From: Phytohabitans sp052068095
GTDB taxonomy: Bacteria; Actinomycetota; Actinomycetes; Mycobacteriales; Micromonosporaceae
Assembly (NCBI RefSeq): GCF_052068095.1
Contig: NZ_JBQHDG010000015.1
Location: forward strand, 1 to 64,000
Direction: 5' to 3'
DNA length: 64,000 nucleotides
This document shows positions 1 to 10,372 of this stretch, piece by piece; position 1 is the stretch's first letter, and each line of letters begins with the position of its first letter. The translations under genes were made by a program, and so were the position numbers. Under the pieces are notes generated by a model, which saw nothing but the letters and a program-made list of their open reading frames with translations, did not search any database and was not told the origin of the DNA.

Positions 1-73
1 CCGGAAGCTAAGCCTTCCAGCGCCGATGGTACTGCACCCGGGAGGGTGTGGGAGAGTAGGACACCGCCGGACT
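1..73 (+). rRNA. rrf: 5S ribosomal RNA, 3' part
   Basis: The first ~73 bases match the 3' half of an actinobacterial 5S rRNA: the GAAGCTAAGCC segment, the GGTACTGCACCCGGGAGGGTG arm region, the GGGAGAGTAGG loop E/helix IV region and the closing CGCCGGAC strand of helix I. The 5' half lies outside the window, so the partner strand of helix I cannot be checked. It is followed by a strong terminator, so this is the distal end of an rRNA operon. The exact 3' end may differ by 1-3 nt. Confidence 0.93.
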
Positions 74-81
74 TCTTAACA

Positions 82-113
82 ATCGAGGCCGTCCCTTCGG
101 GGACGGCCTCGAT
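82..113 (+). terminator. rRNA operon terminator hairpin
   Basis: A perfect 14-bp GC-rich stem (arms 82-95 and 100-113) closed by a TTCG tetraloop lies 9 nt after the 5S rRNA and is followed by GTATTTC. It is an intrinsic terminator in form, without a long T-run, as is common in actinomycetes. It points away from the rRNA operon and towards the 3' end of the minus-strand gene at 151, so it may serve both. Confidence 0.85.
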
Positions 114-150
114 GTATTTCCGGGACTCTCGAAGGAGAGCACCAGCCCCG

Positions 151-780
151 CTACTCGCGGGACTGGATCGTGCCGCGGATGTCGCGCAGCAGCTCGGCGC
201 CCTCGTCCTGGCTGCGGCCGGGGAGCAGCGCCAGCACCACGCTCCCGTGGTCAGCCCAGCCGCAGACGGTCGTATTGCCCTCCGGGGCCACGCTCTCACC
301 GCACTTCATCACGCCGCCCAGGTCGCCGGCGTCGACCTCGTGCAGGTTGTTGACCGCGCCGTTGTCGTCGGAGAGCAACTCGAAGAGCGTGTCGAGGTCG
401 CTGCCGGGGGTCCAGATCAGCGTCGTGCCGCCGAAGAGCAGCACACTGCGGTCCGCGCTCGCCGGATCGGTGTAGACGACGCCGATGCTCTCGTCGAGGT
501 CGATGCGGGCGCCGATCGCGGTCCGCAGGTACTCGGCTGTCTCCTGGGCGCGCGTGCTCTGGTCGAGGCGCAGGCCGGCGAGCTCCGGCGGCGTCTCGAG
601 GCTCGCGTCCTTCTGCTGCATGACGCGCCACCCGAACGTGCCCACGACCGCCGCGCCGACCAGGCCGACAGCCAGCAGCGAACCCAGCACGATCATCCGG
701 GTGCGACGGCGGCGCGGTGTGGTGGCCTCTTGCTCCTCCACCGGCTCGCCGGGCGGGGGCGTGACGTCGATCGGCTGCAT
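151..780 (-). CDS. membrane-anchored hypothetical protein, paralogue of 15800-16972
   Basis: 209-residue protein of unknown function. Residues ~1-30 are a polar, proline/arginine-containing cytoplasmic tail, followed by one hydrophobic segment (about 29-50, MIVLGSLLAVGLVGAAVVG) and a ~150-residue extracytoplasmic domain with two cysteines. The C-terminal half (a beta/alpha pattern with CGWADHGS and a final LLRDIRGTI) is clearly related to the C-terminal domain of the larger proline-rich protein at 15800-16972. The start is the ATG at 780, which begins MQPIDVTPPP; the frame stays open upstream but crosses the divergent valS promoter. It is divergent from valS with a 71-bp gap. No enzymatic motif is visible; a cell-envelope or sensory role is only a guess. 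Confidence 0.8.
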   Translation of the reverse strand: MQPIDVTPPPGEPVEEQEATTPRRRRTRMIVLGSLLAVGLVGAAVVGTFGWRVMQQKDASLETPPELAGLRLDQSTRAQETAEYLRTAIGARIDLDESIGVVYTDPASADRSVLLFGGTTLIWTPGSDLDTLFELLSDDNGAVNNLHEVDAGDLGGVMKCGESVAPEGNTTVCGWADHGSVVLALLPGRSQDEGAELLRDIRGTIQSRE

Positions 781-851
781 TGCGCCACCGTAGCGTAGGG
801 ATGGGTGACTCCGGGCGGAGCCGACACACGACGCCTCCGTAGACTCTACGG

Positions 852-3478
<2,627 letters not shown>

Positions 3479-3482
<4 letters not shown>

Positions 3483-4816
3483 GTACCGAACGCAGCGAGT
3501 TCGAGCAGGTCGAGGCGGAGCTCAACAGCCGGGGGTACACCCGGATGGTCTTCGACCTCGGCCGCATCAAGGAGCTTCTCGACCTGCTGGGCAGCCCCCA
3601 GCGGGCGTACCCGGCGATCCACCTGACCGGCACCAACGGCAAGACGTCGACGGCGCGGATGATCGACTCGCTGTTGCGGGCCCACGGGTTGCACACCGGG
3701 CGATACACGAGCCCCCACCTGGAGACCGTGCGCGAGCGGATCAGCCTCGACGGCGAGCCGGTCAGCGAGCGTCGGTTCGTCGCGGCCTACCGCGAGGTGG
3801 CACCGCTGGCCGCGCTCGTCGACGGGCAGTCCGACGAGCCGCTGACCTACTTCGACATGACGACGGCACTGGCGTTCGCGACGTTCGCCGACGCGCCCGT
3901 CGACGTGGCGGTCGTCGAGGTGGGGCTGGGCGGCGCCGAAGACTCGACGAACGTGCTCGACGCGGGTATCGCGGTGATCACGCCGATCGGGCTCGACCAC
4001 ACCGAGTGGCTCGGCGACACGATCGAAGACATCGCGTTCGCCAAGTCCGGCATCATCCACAAGGGAGCGACCGTGATCGCGGCGGCCCAGGAGGAAGACG
4101 CCGCGCGGCCGATCCTGGAGCGTACGGCGGAAGTCGGTGCCACGATCGCGCGTGAGGGCGGCGAGTTCGGCGTGCTCCGCCGGGCCGTCGCGGTCGGCGG
4201 GCAGGTGCTCACGATCCAGGGCCTCGGCGGCGTGTACGAAGAAGTGTTCATCCCGCTGCACGGCGCGCACCAGGCGCAAAACGCGGCGGTGGCGCTCGCC
4301 GCGGTGGAGGCGTTCCTCGGCGCCGGCGCGTCCCGCCAGCTCGAACCCGAGGTGGTGCGGGAGGGCTTCGCCGGCACCTCCTCGCCGGGGCGGCTGGAGC
4401 GGGTGCGCAACGCGCCGACGATCCTGCTCGACGGCGCGCACAACCCGCACGGCATGGCCGCGACGGTGACCGCGCTTCAGGAGGAGTTCTCGTTCAGCCG
4501 GCTTGTCGCGGTCGTCGCGGTGCTCGCCGACAAAGACGCGGCCGGCCTGCTGGAGCTGCTGGAGCCGGTGGTCGACGCGCTTGTCGTCACCCGCAACACC
4601 TCGCCGCGGGCCATGCCCGTCGACCAGCTCGCCGCCGTGGCCGAGGAGATCTTCGGCGAGGAGCGGGTCGAGGTGGCGGCCGACATGCCCGACGCGATCG
4701 AGGCGGCGGTCGCGCTCGCCGAGTCCGATGTGGAGCGCGAGCTCGCCGGTGTCGGCGTGCTGATCACCGGCTCGGTGGCGACGGTGGCCGACGCGCGGCG
4801 GTTGCTGAAGCGATGA
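3479..4816 (+). CDS. folC: bifunctional folylpolyglutamate synthase/dihydrofolate synthase
   Basis: Mur-ligase family enzyme that adds L-glutamate to dihydropteroate (forming dihydrofolate) and extends the polyglutamate tail of folates, using ATP. 445 residues. The N-terminal ATPase domain has the P-loop GTNGKTS at 51-57; the GLGG and LDHTEWLG motifs follow, and LDGAHNPHG near residue 320 begins the C-terminal ligase domain. All are diagnostic of FolC. It starts on an ATG overlapping the valS stop by 4 nt, giving the conserved actinobacterial valS-folC-DUF4233-ndk order. Coupled translation with valS is expected. Confidence 0.96.
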
Positions 4817-4856
4817 GCGACCGCACCAGGCCGCCCGTGGCGAGGCGAGGACAGCC

Positions 4857-5234
4857 ATGAGCGAACAGCGTTCCGGACTCCGCAACCCCGCCGGCGCCGC
4901 GCGCGGGCTGGGCGCCGGCACGTTGATCCTCGAGACGGTCGTGCTGCTGCTCGCCATCCAGCCGATGCGCATGCTCGGCGGCGACCTGAGCGGCGCCACG
5001 ATCGGCGTGATCCTCGGCGCGGCGGTCGCCTGCGTGGCGCTGGCCGGCCTGCTGCGCCGCGACTGGGCCTGGTACGCGGTGGCCGTGCTCCAAGGGCTGC
5101 TCATGCTGGCCGGCTTTCTGCACTGGGCGCTCGCCGGCGTGGGGCTGCTCTTCGGCCTGGCCTGGCTCTACGTGCTCAACGTACGCCGCACGATCCTGGC
5201 CCCGCCCAAGCGCGACGAGCCGCCCACCGACTGA
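4857..5234 (+). CDS. DUF4233 small integral membrane protein
   Basis: 125-residue protein made of four hydrophobic stretches (about 19-37, 45-62, 70-85 and 88-104) separated by short charged turns, with a cytoplasmic-looking tail ending in PPKRDEPPTD. It belongs to the DUF4233 family, which in actinobacteria sits between folC and ndk. Function is unknown. It starts at ATG 4857, 40 bp after folC, in the same transcription direction and very likely in the same operon. There is no catalytic motif. Confidence 0.87.
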   Translation: MSEQRSGLRNPAGAARGLGAGTLILETVVLLLAIQPMRMLGGDLSGATIGVILGAAVACVALAGLLRRDWAWYAVAVLQGLLMLAGFLHWALAGVGLLFGLAWLYVLNVRRTILAPPKRDEPPTD

Positions 5235-5249
5235 AGACCCTCCGATATC

Positions 5250-5437
5250 GCCCGGGTCCGCGTCAGCGGCAGACCGCCGCTCCCGCCGGAGACCGCGCAG
5301 GTCGGCGGCTCGCCAGGGCTCGCCGAGATCCCCGACCTCCGCTGCCACCTCCGCGCCCCAAGCCCCACCCGCTTGGCCCCAAGAGGGCAGCCCTCTGGGC
5401 GGACGTCGCGGTAGCTCAAAGTCTTTGTCTTGGGGAT
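5250..5437 (-). repeat. dispersed intergenic repeat, copy R1
   Basis: This 206-bp convergent gap (between the DUF4233 and glyoxalase-fusion genes) is filled by a copy of the repeat family also seen at 49155, 53489, 58443, 58731 and 58968. Read on the minus strand, the core 5252-5362 carries the blocks CTCCGGCGGGAGCGGCGGTC, AGCCGCCGACC and CTGACGCGG. To its right, 5397-5418 contains the shared module GACGTCGCGGTAGCTCA also found at 26102-26167 and 49306-49370. An internal hairpin AGAGGGC/GCCCTCT lies near 5382-5396. No ORF is supported. Confidence 0.8.
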
Positions 5438-5439
5438 TT

Positions 5440-6738
5440 TTAGGCGCCGTCGTACATCGCTTGCTGGTCGGGCTCGTCGGGGCGGTTGCGCCACTGGGTG
5501 ATCGCGATGCCGTGCCCGTCCGGGTCTTTGAAGGCGGCCGCCCACAGCTCCAGCTTGGCGCCTTTGTTGACCGGGCGCGGGCCGTACGTGAACTTGACGC
5601 CCTTGGCCTTCAGCTCCTCGTGGGTGGTCTGGATGTCGCCGACCTCGAGGTTGAGGTGGACGGTGCGCGGGCCGGCCGGTGAGACGTCGCTGATGACGCG
5701 GAGCACGAGGCGGGTATCGCCGGAGGCGAGCACCGCGTTGCCGTCGCCGCCGTCGATCTCGTAGAAGCCCAGCATGTCGCGGTAGAACTCGATCGACCGG
5801 GCGAGGTCGGTGACGAGCACGGTCACGCCGACGCCGTGGATCGAGCCGCTCGGGCCGGGGTGGGCGCTCGGGTAAGCGGTGATGAGGTCGTCGAGGTCAC
5901 CGTCGTCGACGGGGGTCTCCTCCGCGACCGGCTCGACCGGCTCCGGCTCGATCGGGTCGTCTACGGGCGCCGGCTCGGCGACCGCGGTGGTCGCGCCGTT
6001 GCCGTTGCCCTTGCCCTTGTCGCGCTTGGAGCGCGCGCGCCGGGGCAGCGGGACCGTGCGCGGGTCGGTCGGGCCCTGCTCCACGACCGTGCCCTCCAGC
6101 ACGATCGGGCCGCCGGGCGTGGGCTGGTGCACCACCACCGGCTCGTCGCGGATGCCGCCGCCCAGGTCGTCGGTGAGGTCGGCGGTGACCGGCTCGTCCG
6201 GGCCGCGGCGCGACCATGGCGGCTCGTCTTCCTCGAACAGGATGTCGTCGGACTCCGGCAGGTAGTCGCCCGGATCCGGCGCCATCGTCGCGGCCGCCTC
6301 GGCATGGGTGAGCGCGTCGTCCCACAGGATCCGGACGTGCCGCAGGTCGTCGACCGCCACCATGATCGGCAGCGTCACGCCGGGGAGCGGCCACTTGGCG
6401 ACCGGTACGCGGGACTCCCGCACCTTGATCGAGGCGGCGGGCAGGCCGGGCGCGTCGATGACGATCTGGAGCTCGCAGCGGCCATACGTGGACGAGGCGG
6501 GCGGCTCGCTGGCCGTCATCACGTGCGCGGTGCCGGCCACCCACGCGCGGGCGCCGCCGCGGATGGTGGTGACCAGCACCATGCTGATCGCCAGCACGAG
6601 CACCGCCAGGCCGACAGCCACGATCGCCCAGCTCTGCATGCCGGCGCCGAAGAGCATCACGAACACGGCGAACGTGCCCAGCACCGCGGCGACGAGCTTG
6701 CGGACCGGTGCGATCGGCCTCCGACGAGCGTCAGCCAC
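5440..6738 (-). CDS. membrane protein with C-terminal glyoxalase/VOC domain
   Basis: 432-residue protein with an unusual architecture. Two hydrophobic helices (about 13-33 and 38-58) precede a ~100-residue region of unknown fold, then a long acidic/proline-rich linker containing a basic patch (residues ~225-250, RRARSKRDKGKGNGNG). The C-terminal ~125 residues are a vicinal-oxygen-chelate domain (VTVLVTDLARSIEFYRDMLG ... KDPDGHGIAITQW), the fold of glyoxalase I and dioxygenases. A candidate metal ligand His is visible in HLNLEVGD, and PDGHG matches the usual terminal motif. Start GTG 6738. Substrate unknown; the membrane tether suggests the VOC domain acts at the membrane. Divergent from ndk. 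Confidence 0.82.
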   Translation of the reverse strand: MADARRRPIAPVRKLVAAVLGTFAVFVMLFGAGMQSWAIVAVGLAVLVLAISMVLVTTIRGGARAWVAGTAHVMTASEPPASSTYGRCELQIVIDAPGLPAASIKVRESRVPVAKWPLPGVTLPIMVAVDDLRHVRILWDDALTHAEAAATMAPDPGDYLPESDDILFEEDEPPWSRRGPDEPVTADLTDDLGGGIRDEPVVVHQPTPGGPIVLEGTVVEQGPTDPRTVPLPRRARSKRDKGKGNGNGATTAVAEPAPVDDPIEPEPVEPVAEETPVDDGDLDDLITAYPSAHPGPSGSIHGVGVTVLVTDLARSIEFYRDMLGFYEIDGGDGNAVLASGDTRLVLRVISDVSPAGPRTVHLNLEVGDIQTTHEELKAKGVKFTYGPRPVNKGAKLELWAAAFKDPDGHGIAITQWRNRPDEPDQQAMYDGA

Positions 6739-6839
6739 AGTGGACCTCCCTCGGGTTACCCGCCAGGCTAGGCCGGCCGGGCCAGTGATGGGAAGACCGA
6801 TACCCTAGGGCGGTGTCCACTCCCCGCGATGGAGGAAGC

Positions 6840-7250
6840 GTGTCCGAACGCACGTTGGTCCTGATCAAGCCGGATGCCCTCCGGCGGGGCCTGCTCGGCG
6901 AGATCCTCGGCCGGTTCGAGCGTAAGGGCTTGGCGATCGAGGCGCTGGTGCTGCGCGGCATGGACGCCGCGCTGGCCGACCAGCACTACGCCGAGCACGT
7001 CGACAAGGCGTTCTACCCGCCGCTGAAGGAGTTCATGACCGGCGGTCCGCTGGTGGCCGCGGTGCTCTCCGGCGACCAGGCGATCGAGGTGGTGCGGGCA
7101 CTCGTCGGCGCCACCGACGGGCGCAAGGCCGCGGCGGGCACGATCCGCGGCGACCTCTCGCTCTCCAACCGGGAAAATCTCGTGCACGCCTCCGACTCGC
7201 CGGACAGCGCGAAGCGTGAGATCGCGCTCTGGTTTCCCGAGCTCAGCTGA
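6840..7250 (+). CDS. ndk: nucleoside diphosphate kinase
   Basis: 136 residues, exactly the usual bacterial length. It transfers the gamma-phosphate between nucleoside tri- and diphosphates through a phosphohistidine in the cytoplasm. It shows ERTLVLIKPDALRRGL at the N-terminus, GATDGRKAAAGTIRGD, and the active-site segment NLVHASDSPDSAKREI with the catalytic His. The GTG at 6840 is preceded at 5-9 nt by GGAGGAAG, which fixes the start over the longer upstream ATG at 6813. Its last 8 bases overlap the 3' end of the convergent sigma-factor gene. Confidence 0.97.
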   Translation: MSERTLVLIKPDALRRGLLGEILGRFERKGLAIEALVLRGMDAALADQHYAEHVDKAFYPPLKEFMTGGPLVAAVLSGDQAIEVVRALVGATDGRKAAAGTIRGDLSLSNRENLVHASDSPDSAKREIALWFPELS

Positions 7251-8073
7251 GGACCCTGCGTAGTTTGTCCGGGTTGCCGACCAGGTAGAGGTCGGTGATC
7301 AGGCCGTCGGCGACACCGATCGCGAGCAGGCGCCAGCCGCAGCTCAGCAGTGCGGCCGTCTCGCCGGTGAGCGCGATCGGCTGGGCGAGCAGCGGCGCGG
7401 GGTAGATCCCGGTGAAGAACCGGGCCACCCGGTCTCTGCCAACGACCGGCCGCGGCGCCGCCTTGACCCGCCCACCCCCGTCCGACCAGGCGGTCGCGTC
7501 GGCGGCGAGCAGCCGTTTCAACGCCGGCAGGTCGCCCTCGCGGGCAGCGGCCAGAAACCGGTCGAGCAGCCTTTCCCGCTCGACCGGCTCGGCGGTGAAC
7601 CGGGGCGCCGCGGGCAGGTGCCGGACGGCCCGGTGGTGCAGTTGGCGACAGTCCTCGGGCGTACGGTCGAGGATCTCGGCGATCTCCGGGTAGGGCAGGT
7701 CGAACGCGGTGCGCAGCACGTACACCGCGCGCTCCGGGGGTGTGAGGCGCTCCAGCAGGTGCAGCATCGCGAGCGAGAGCGAGTCGCGGCGCTCGGCCGG
7801 GTCGACCTCACCTTCCACCAGCGGTTCGGGCAGCCACGGGCCGACGTACGGCTCGGCCTGCCGCGCGCGCAGCCGGTCGAGCGCCAGGTGGGTGACGATG
7901 CGGGAGAGGTACCTGCGCGGCTCGGTAACCGACACGCGGTCGGCGCGCAGCCAGCGCAGGTACGCCTCCTGTAGCACGTCGTCCGCGTCGTGCCCGCTTC
8001 CGAGCAGGCGGTAGGCCAGCCCGTACAGCATGGGGCGGTGCGCGACGAGGTCGGCGGCCGCGTCGGTGGTCAC
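7243..8073 (-). CDS. ECF41-type RNA polymerase sigma factor (SigJ-like)
   Basis: About 276 residues. The N-terminal sigma-70 region 2 (HRPMLYGLAYRLLGSGHDADDVLQEAYLRW) and region 4 (LTPPERAVYVLRTAFDLPYPEIAEIL) are followed by a ~110-residue SnoaL-like C-terminal domain ending in NPDKL. The linker motif YVGPWLPEPL and the terminal NPDKL are hallmarks of the ECF41 group, where the fused C-terminal domain replaces an anti-sigma factor. The GTG at 8073 overlaps the preceding decarboxylase-like gene in a GTGA junction and gives a typical short N-terminus; an in-frame GTG at 8115 would add 14 residues. The genomic link to a carboxymuconolactone-decarboxylase gene is characteristic of the group. Confidence 0.93.
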   Translation of the reverse strand: MTTDAAADLVAHRPMLYGLAYRLLGSGHDADDVLQEAYLRWLRADRVSVTEPRRYLSRIVTHLALDRLRARQAEPYVGPWLPEPLVEGEVDPAERRDSLSLAMLHLLERLTPPERAVYVLRTAFDLPYPEIAEILDRTPEDCRQLHHRAVRHLPAAPRFTAEPVERERLLDRFLAAAREGDLPALKRLLAADATAWSDGGGRVKAAPRPVVGRDRVARFFTGIYPAPLLAQPIALTGETAALLSCGWRLLAIGVADGLITDLYLVGNPDKLRRVLS

Positions 8074-8504
8074 GCCGGCGGCGGGGTCCGGCTGGGTATC
8101 GCGATGCGGTTCCACACGTTAATGGTGGCGATCGCGATCAGCAGGTCGGCCACTTCCTCCTCGGTGAAGACCTTGGCCGCGCCGTCCCACACGTCGTCCG
8201 GCACGCCACCTTCACCCAGACGGGTGACCGAGTCGGTCAGGGCCAGCGCGGCCCGTTCCCGCTCGTCGAAGAACGGGGCCTCGTGCCAGGCCGCGACCGC
8301 GAAGAGGCGCCGGGTCGACTCGCCCTCCTCGATGGCGTCCCGCGAGTGCATGTCCACGCAGTACGTGCAGCCGTTGATGATCGAAGCGCGCAGCTTCACC
8401 AGGTGGAGAAGCTTCTTCTCGACCCGCCGCCGGATGTAGCCCTCGAGCTTCAGCACCAGCTCGAAGCCCTCCGGTGCCACCTCTCCCAGGTTGATGCGTT
8501 GCAT
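8070..8504 (-). CDS. carboxymuconolactone decarboxylase/AhpD-like protein
   Basis: 144-residue all-helical protein of the CMD/AhpD family with the redox motif CTYCVDMH (residues ~47-54), the CxxC-x3-H arrangement of AhpD-type thiol peroxidases. Such proteins are the standard genomic partner and presumed target of ECF41 sigma factors. It is preceded by GAAGGAGGTAGGTC, a strong RBS just before the ATG at 8504. It is the first gene of a two-gene operon with the sigma factor, which follows with a 4-nt overlap. Substrate unknown; a role in oxidative or alkylhydroperoxide stress is plausible only by family. Confidence 0.9.
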   Translation of the reverse strand: MQRINLGEVAPEGFELVLKLEGYIRRRVEKKLLHLVKLRASIINGCTYCVDMHSRDAIEEGESTRRLFAVAAWHEAPFFDERERAALALTDSVTRLGEGGVPDDVWDGAAKVFTEEEVADLLIAIATINVWNRIAIPSRTPPPA

Positions 8505-8626
8505 GACCTACCTCCTTCGCCAGGACGACAGCGCGGCCACGGTCCGGCGTGACAGAAAGGCGGTGTGACCTAGGACGCAACCCCGGCTTTGCGCCACGGT
8601 CATTTCCGGCCGATAGGCAGGGGTAC

Positions 8627-10141
8627 ATGGATCGACGTTCCCTTCTCGGGCTGGCCACCGGTGCCGGGCTCGCCGCCGTTCCCCTGCTCGGACCCGGCCG
8701 CGCCAGCGCCACCCTGAGGCCGACCGGACGCCCGGTGCTCACGCACGGCGTGCAGAGCGGCGAGGCGACCGCCGACGGCGCGGTGCTCTGGACCCGCGCG
8801 GACCGCGCGTCGCGGATGCTCGTCGAGGTCAGCCGCCGCCCCGACTTCCGCGGGGCCCGCCTCGTGCGCGGGCCGCTGCTCGGCCCGGACACCGACTTCA
8901 CCGGCAAGGTCCGCCTGGGCGGCCTGCCCGCGGGCGAGCGCCTGCACTACCGGGTACGGGCGGAGAGCCTCGACCGCCACGGGCTGTGCGCCGAGCCGCT
9001 GGTCGGGTCGCTGCGCACCGCGCCGCGCAAGGGTGGTGTGCGGTTTGTCTGGACCGGTGACATCGCCGGCCAGGGCTGGGGCATCGCGCCCGACCTCGGC
9101 GGCATGAAGATCTTCCGGGCGATGCGGGCGGCCCGGCCGGACTTCTTCCTGTGCAGCGGTGACACCGTGTACGCGGACGGGCCGCTCGCCGAGACGGTCA
9201 CGCTGCCGGACGGGCGGGTCTGGCGCAACCTCGTCACGCCGGAGAAGTCGAAGGTGGCCGAGACGCTCGCCGAGTACCGGGGGCAGTTCGCGTACAACCT
9301 GCTCGACGAGCACCTGCGCGCCTTCGCGGCCGAGGTGCCGCAGGTCAACCAGTGGGACGACCACGAGGTGACCAACAACTGGTACCCCGGCGAGGTGCTG
9401 GAGGACGCCCGGTACACCGAGCGGCGGGTCGACGTGCTGACCGGCCGGGCCCGGCAGGCGTTCCACGAGTGGCTGCCGACCGGCGAGGCCAAGATCTACC
9501 GCAAGCTGTCGTACGGGCCGCGGCTGGACCTGTTCGTGCTGGACATGCGCACGTACAAGGACGTCAACGACGGCAACACGTACGCCGACCCGCGCCGCGG
9601 CCTGCTCGGCTCGGAGCAGCGGGCCTGGCTGATCCGCGAGCTGAAGCGTTCCCGGGCGACCTGGAAGGTGATCGCCGCCGACCTGCCGCTCGGCTTGGTC
9701 GTGCCGGACGGGGCGGCCGCCCAGGAGGGTGTCGCGCAGGGCGACCCGGGCGCGCCGAAGGGTCGCGAGCTCGAGTTCGCCGAGGTCCTGGGTGCGGCGC
9801 ACCGGGCCGGCGTGAAGGGGATCGTGTTCCTGACCGCGGACGTCCACTACACGGCCGCCCATCACTACGACCCGGCGCGGGCGGCGGTGGCGGACTTCAC
9901 CCCGTTCTGGGAGTTCGTGTCGGGGCCGGCCCACGCGGGCGCCTTCGGGCCCAACGCGCTGGACGGCACGTTCGGGCCGCGAGCCGTGTTCGTACACGCC
10001 CCGCCCCGGGCCAACACGTCGCCGGCCGAGGGCTTCCAGCACTTCGGCGAGGTCCTGATCGACGGCGAGACAGGCGCCTTCCGGGTGGACCTGCGGGACG
10101 CGGACGGGGCGTCGCTGTTCAATACGACGCTGCTTCCGTAG
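8627..10141 (+). CDS. phoD: PhoD-like alkaline phosphatase/phosphodiesterase, Tat-exported
   Basis: 504 residues. The N-terminus MDRRSLLGLATGAG with a hydrophobic segment and GRASA cleavage-like end is a twin-arginine signal peptide, as expected for PhoD enzymes, which fold around metal before export. The N-terminal PhoD domain (THGVQSGEATADGAVLWTRA) is followed by the metallophosphatase core: FVWTGDIAGQGWG, CSGDTVY, NQWDDHEVTNNW and FLTADVHYTAAH, containing the expected Asp, Asn and His metal ligands. It probably releases phosphate from phosphodiesters outside the membrane. ATG 8627, with AGGCAGGGG upstream, is preferred over the ATG at 8549 because it places the RR motif at the start. No pho box was confidently seen. 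Confidence 0.92.
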   Translation: MDRRSLLGLATGAGLAAVPLLGPGRASATLRPTGRPVLTHGVQSGEATADGAVLWTRADRASRMLVEVSRRPDFRGARLVRGPLLGPDTDFTGKVRLGGLPAGERLHYRVRAESLDRHGLCAEPLVGSLRTAPRKGGVRFVWTGDIAGQGWGIAPDLGGMKIFRAMRAARPDFFLCSGDTVYADGPLAETVTLPDGRVWRNLVTPEKSKVAETLAEYRGQFAYNLLDEHLRAFAAEVPQVNQWDDHEVTNNWYPGEVLEDARYTERRVDVLTGRARQAFHEWLPTGEAKIYRKLSYGPRLDLFVLDMRTYKDVNDGNTYADPRRGLLGSEQRAWLIRELKRSRATWKVIAADLPLGLVVPDGAAAQEGVAQGDPGAPKGRELEFAEVLGAAHRAGVKGIVFLTADVHYTAAHHYDPARAAVADFTPFWEFVSGPAHAGAFGPNALDGTFGPRAVFVHAPPRANTSPAEGFQHFGEVLIDGETGAFRVDLRDADGASLFNTTLLP

Positions 10142-10161
10142 TCGTCGGGTACCCTTGACGG

Positions 10162-10372
10162 TCGTAAAGGCGTTGACCCGGCCATCACCGGTGAGCCTCC
10201 GGAAGAACGGGCGCGAGCCTCAGTAGAACCGGACGGGTCCGGCCCGTCACAGCCGGCCAACGAGCGGGCGGCCCTGATCATGGGGTCGCCAAGCGGGGTG
10301 GTACCGCGGGCCTGTCAGGCTCGTCCTCGCAGTGGACAACATGAGCTTTGTCAGCTGCGAGGAGATACGACG
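10162..10372 (+). promoter_or_regulatory. ileS T-box riboswitch (translational, actinobacterial)
   Basis: The leader contains the near-universal T-box bulge sequence (GGGGTGGTACCGCG at 10295-10308) and upstream a short stem I with candidate Ile specifier codon ATC at 10184-10186 (context GGCCATCACCGGTG). The switch can be drawn: 10324-10332 (TCCTCGCAG) is perfectly complementary to 10355-10363 (CTGCGAGGA), which contains the ileS Shine-Dalgarno. Alternatively 10325-10330 pairs with 10293-10298 (GCGGGG) to form the tRNA-binding antisequestrator. There is no T-run, so control is at translation: uncharged tRNA-Ile should open the RBS. A TACCCT -10-like element at 10150 fits a transcript start near 10162. 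Confidence 0.93.
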
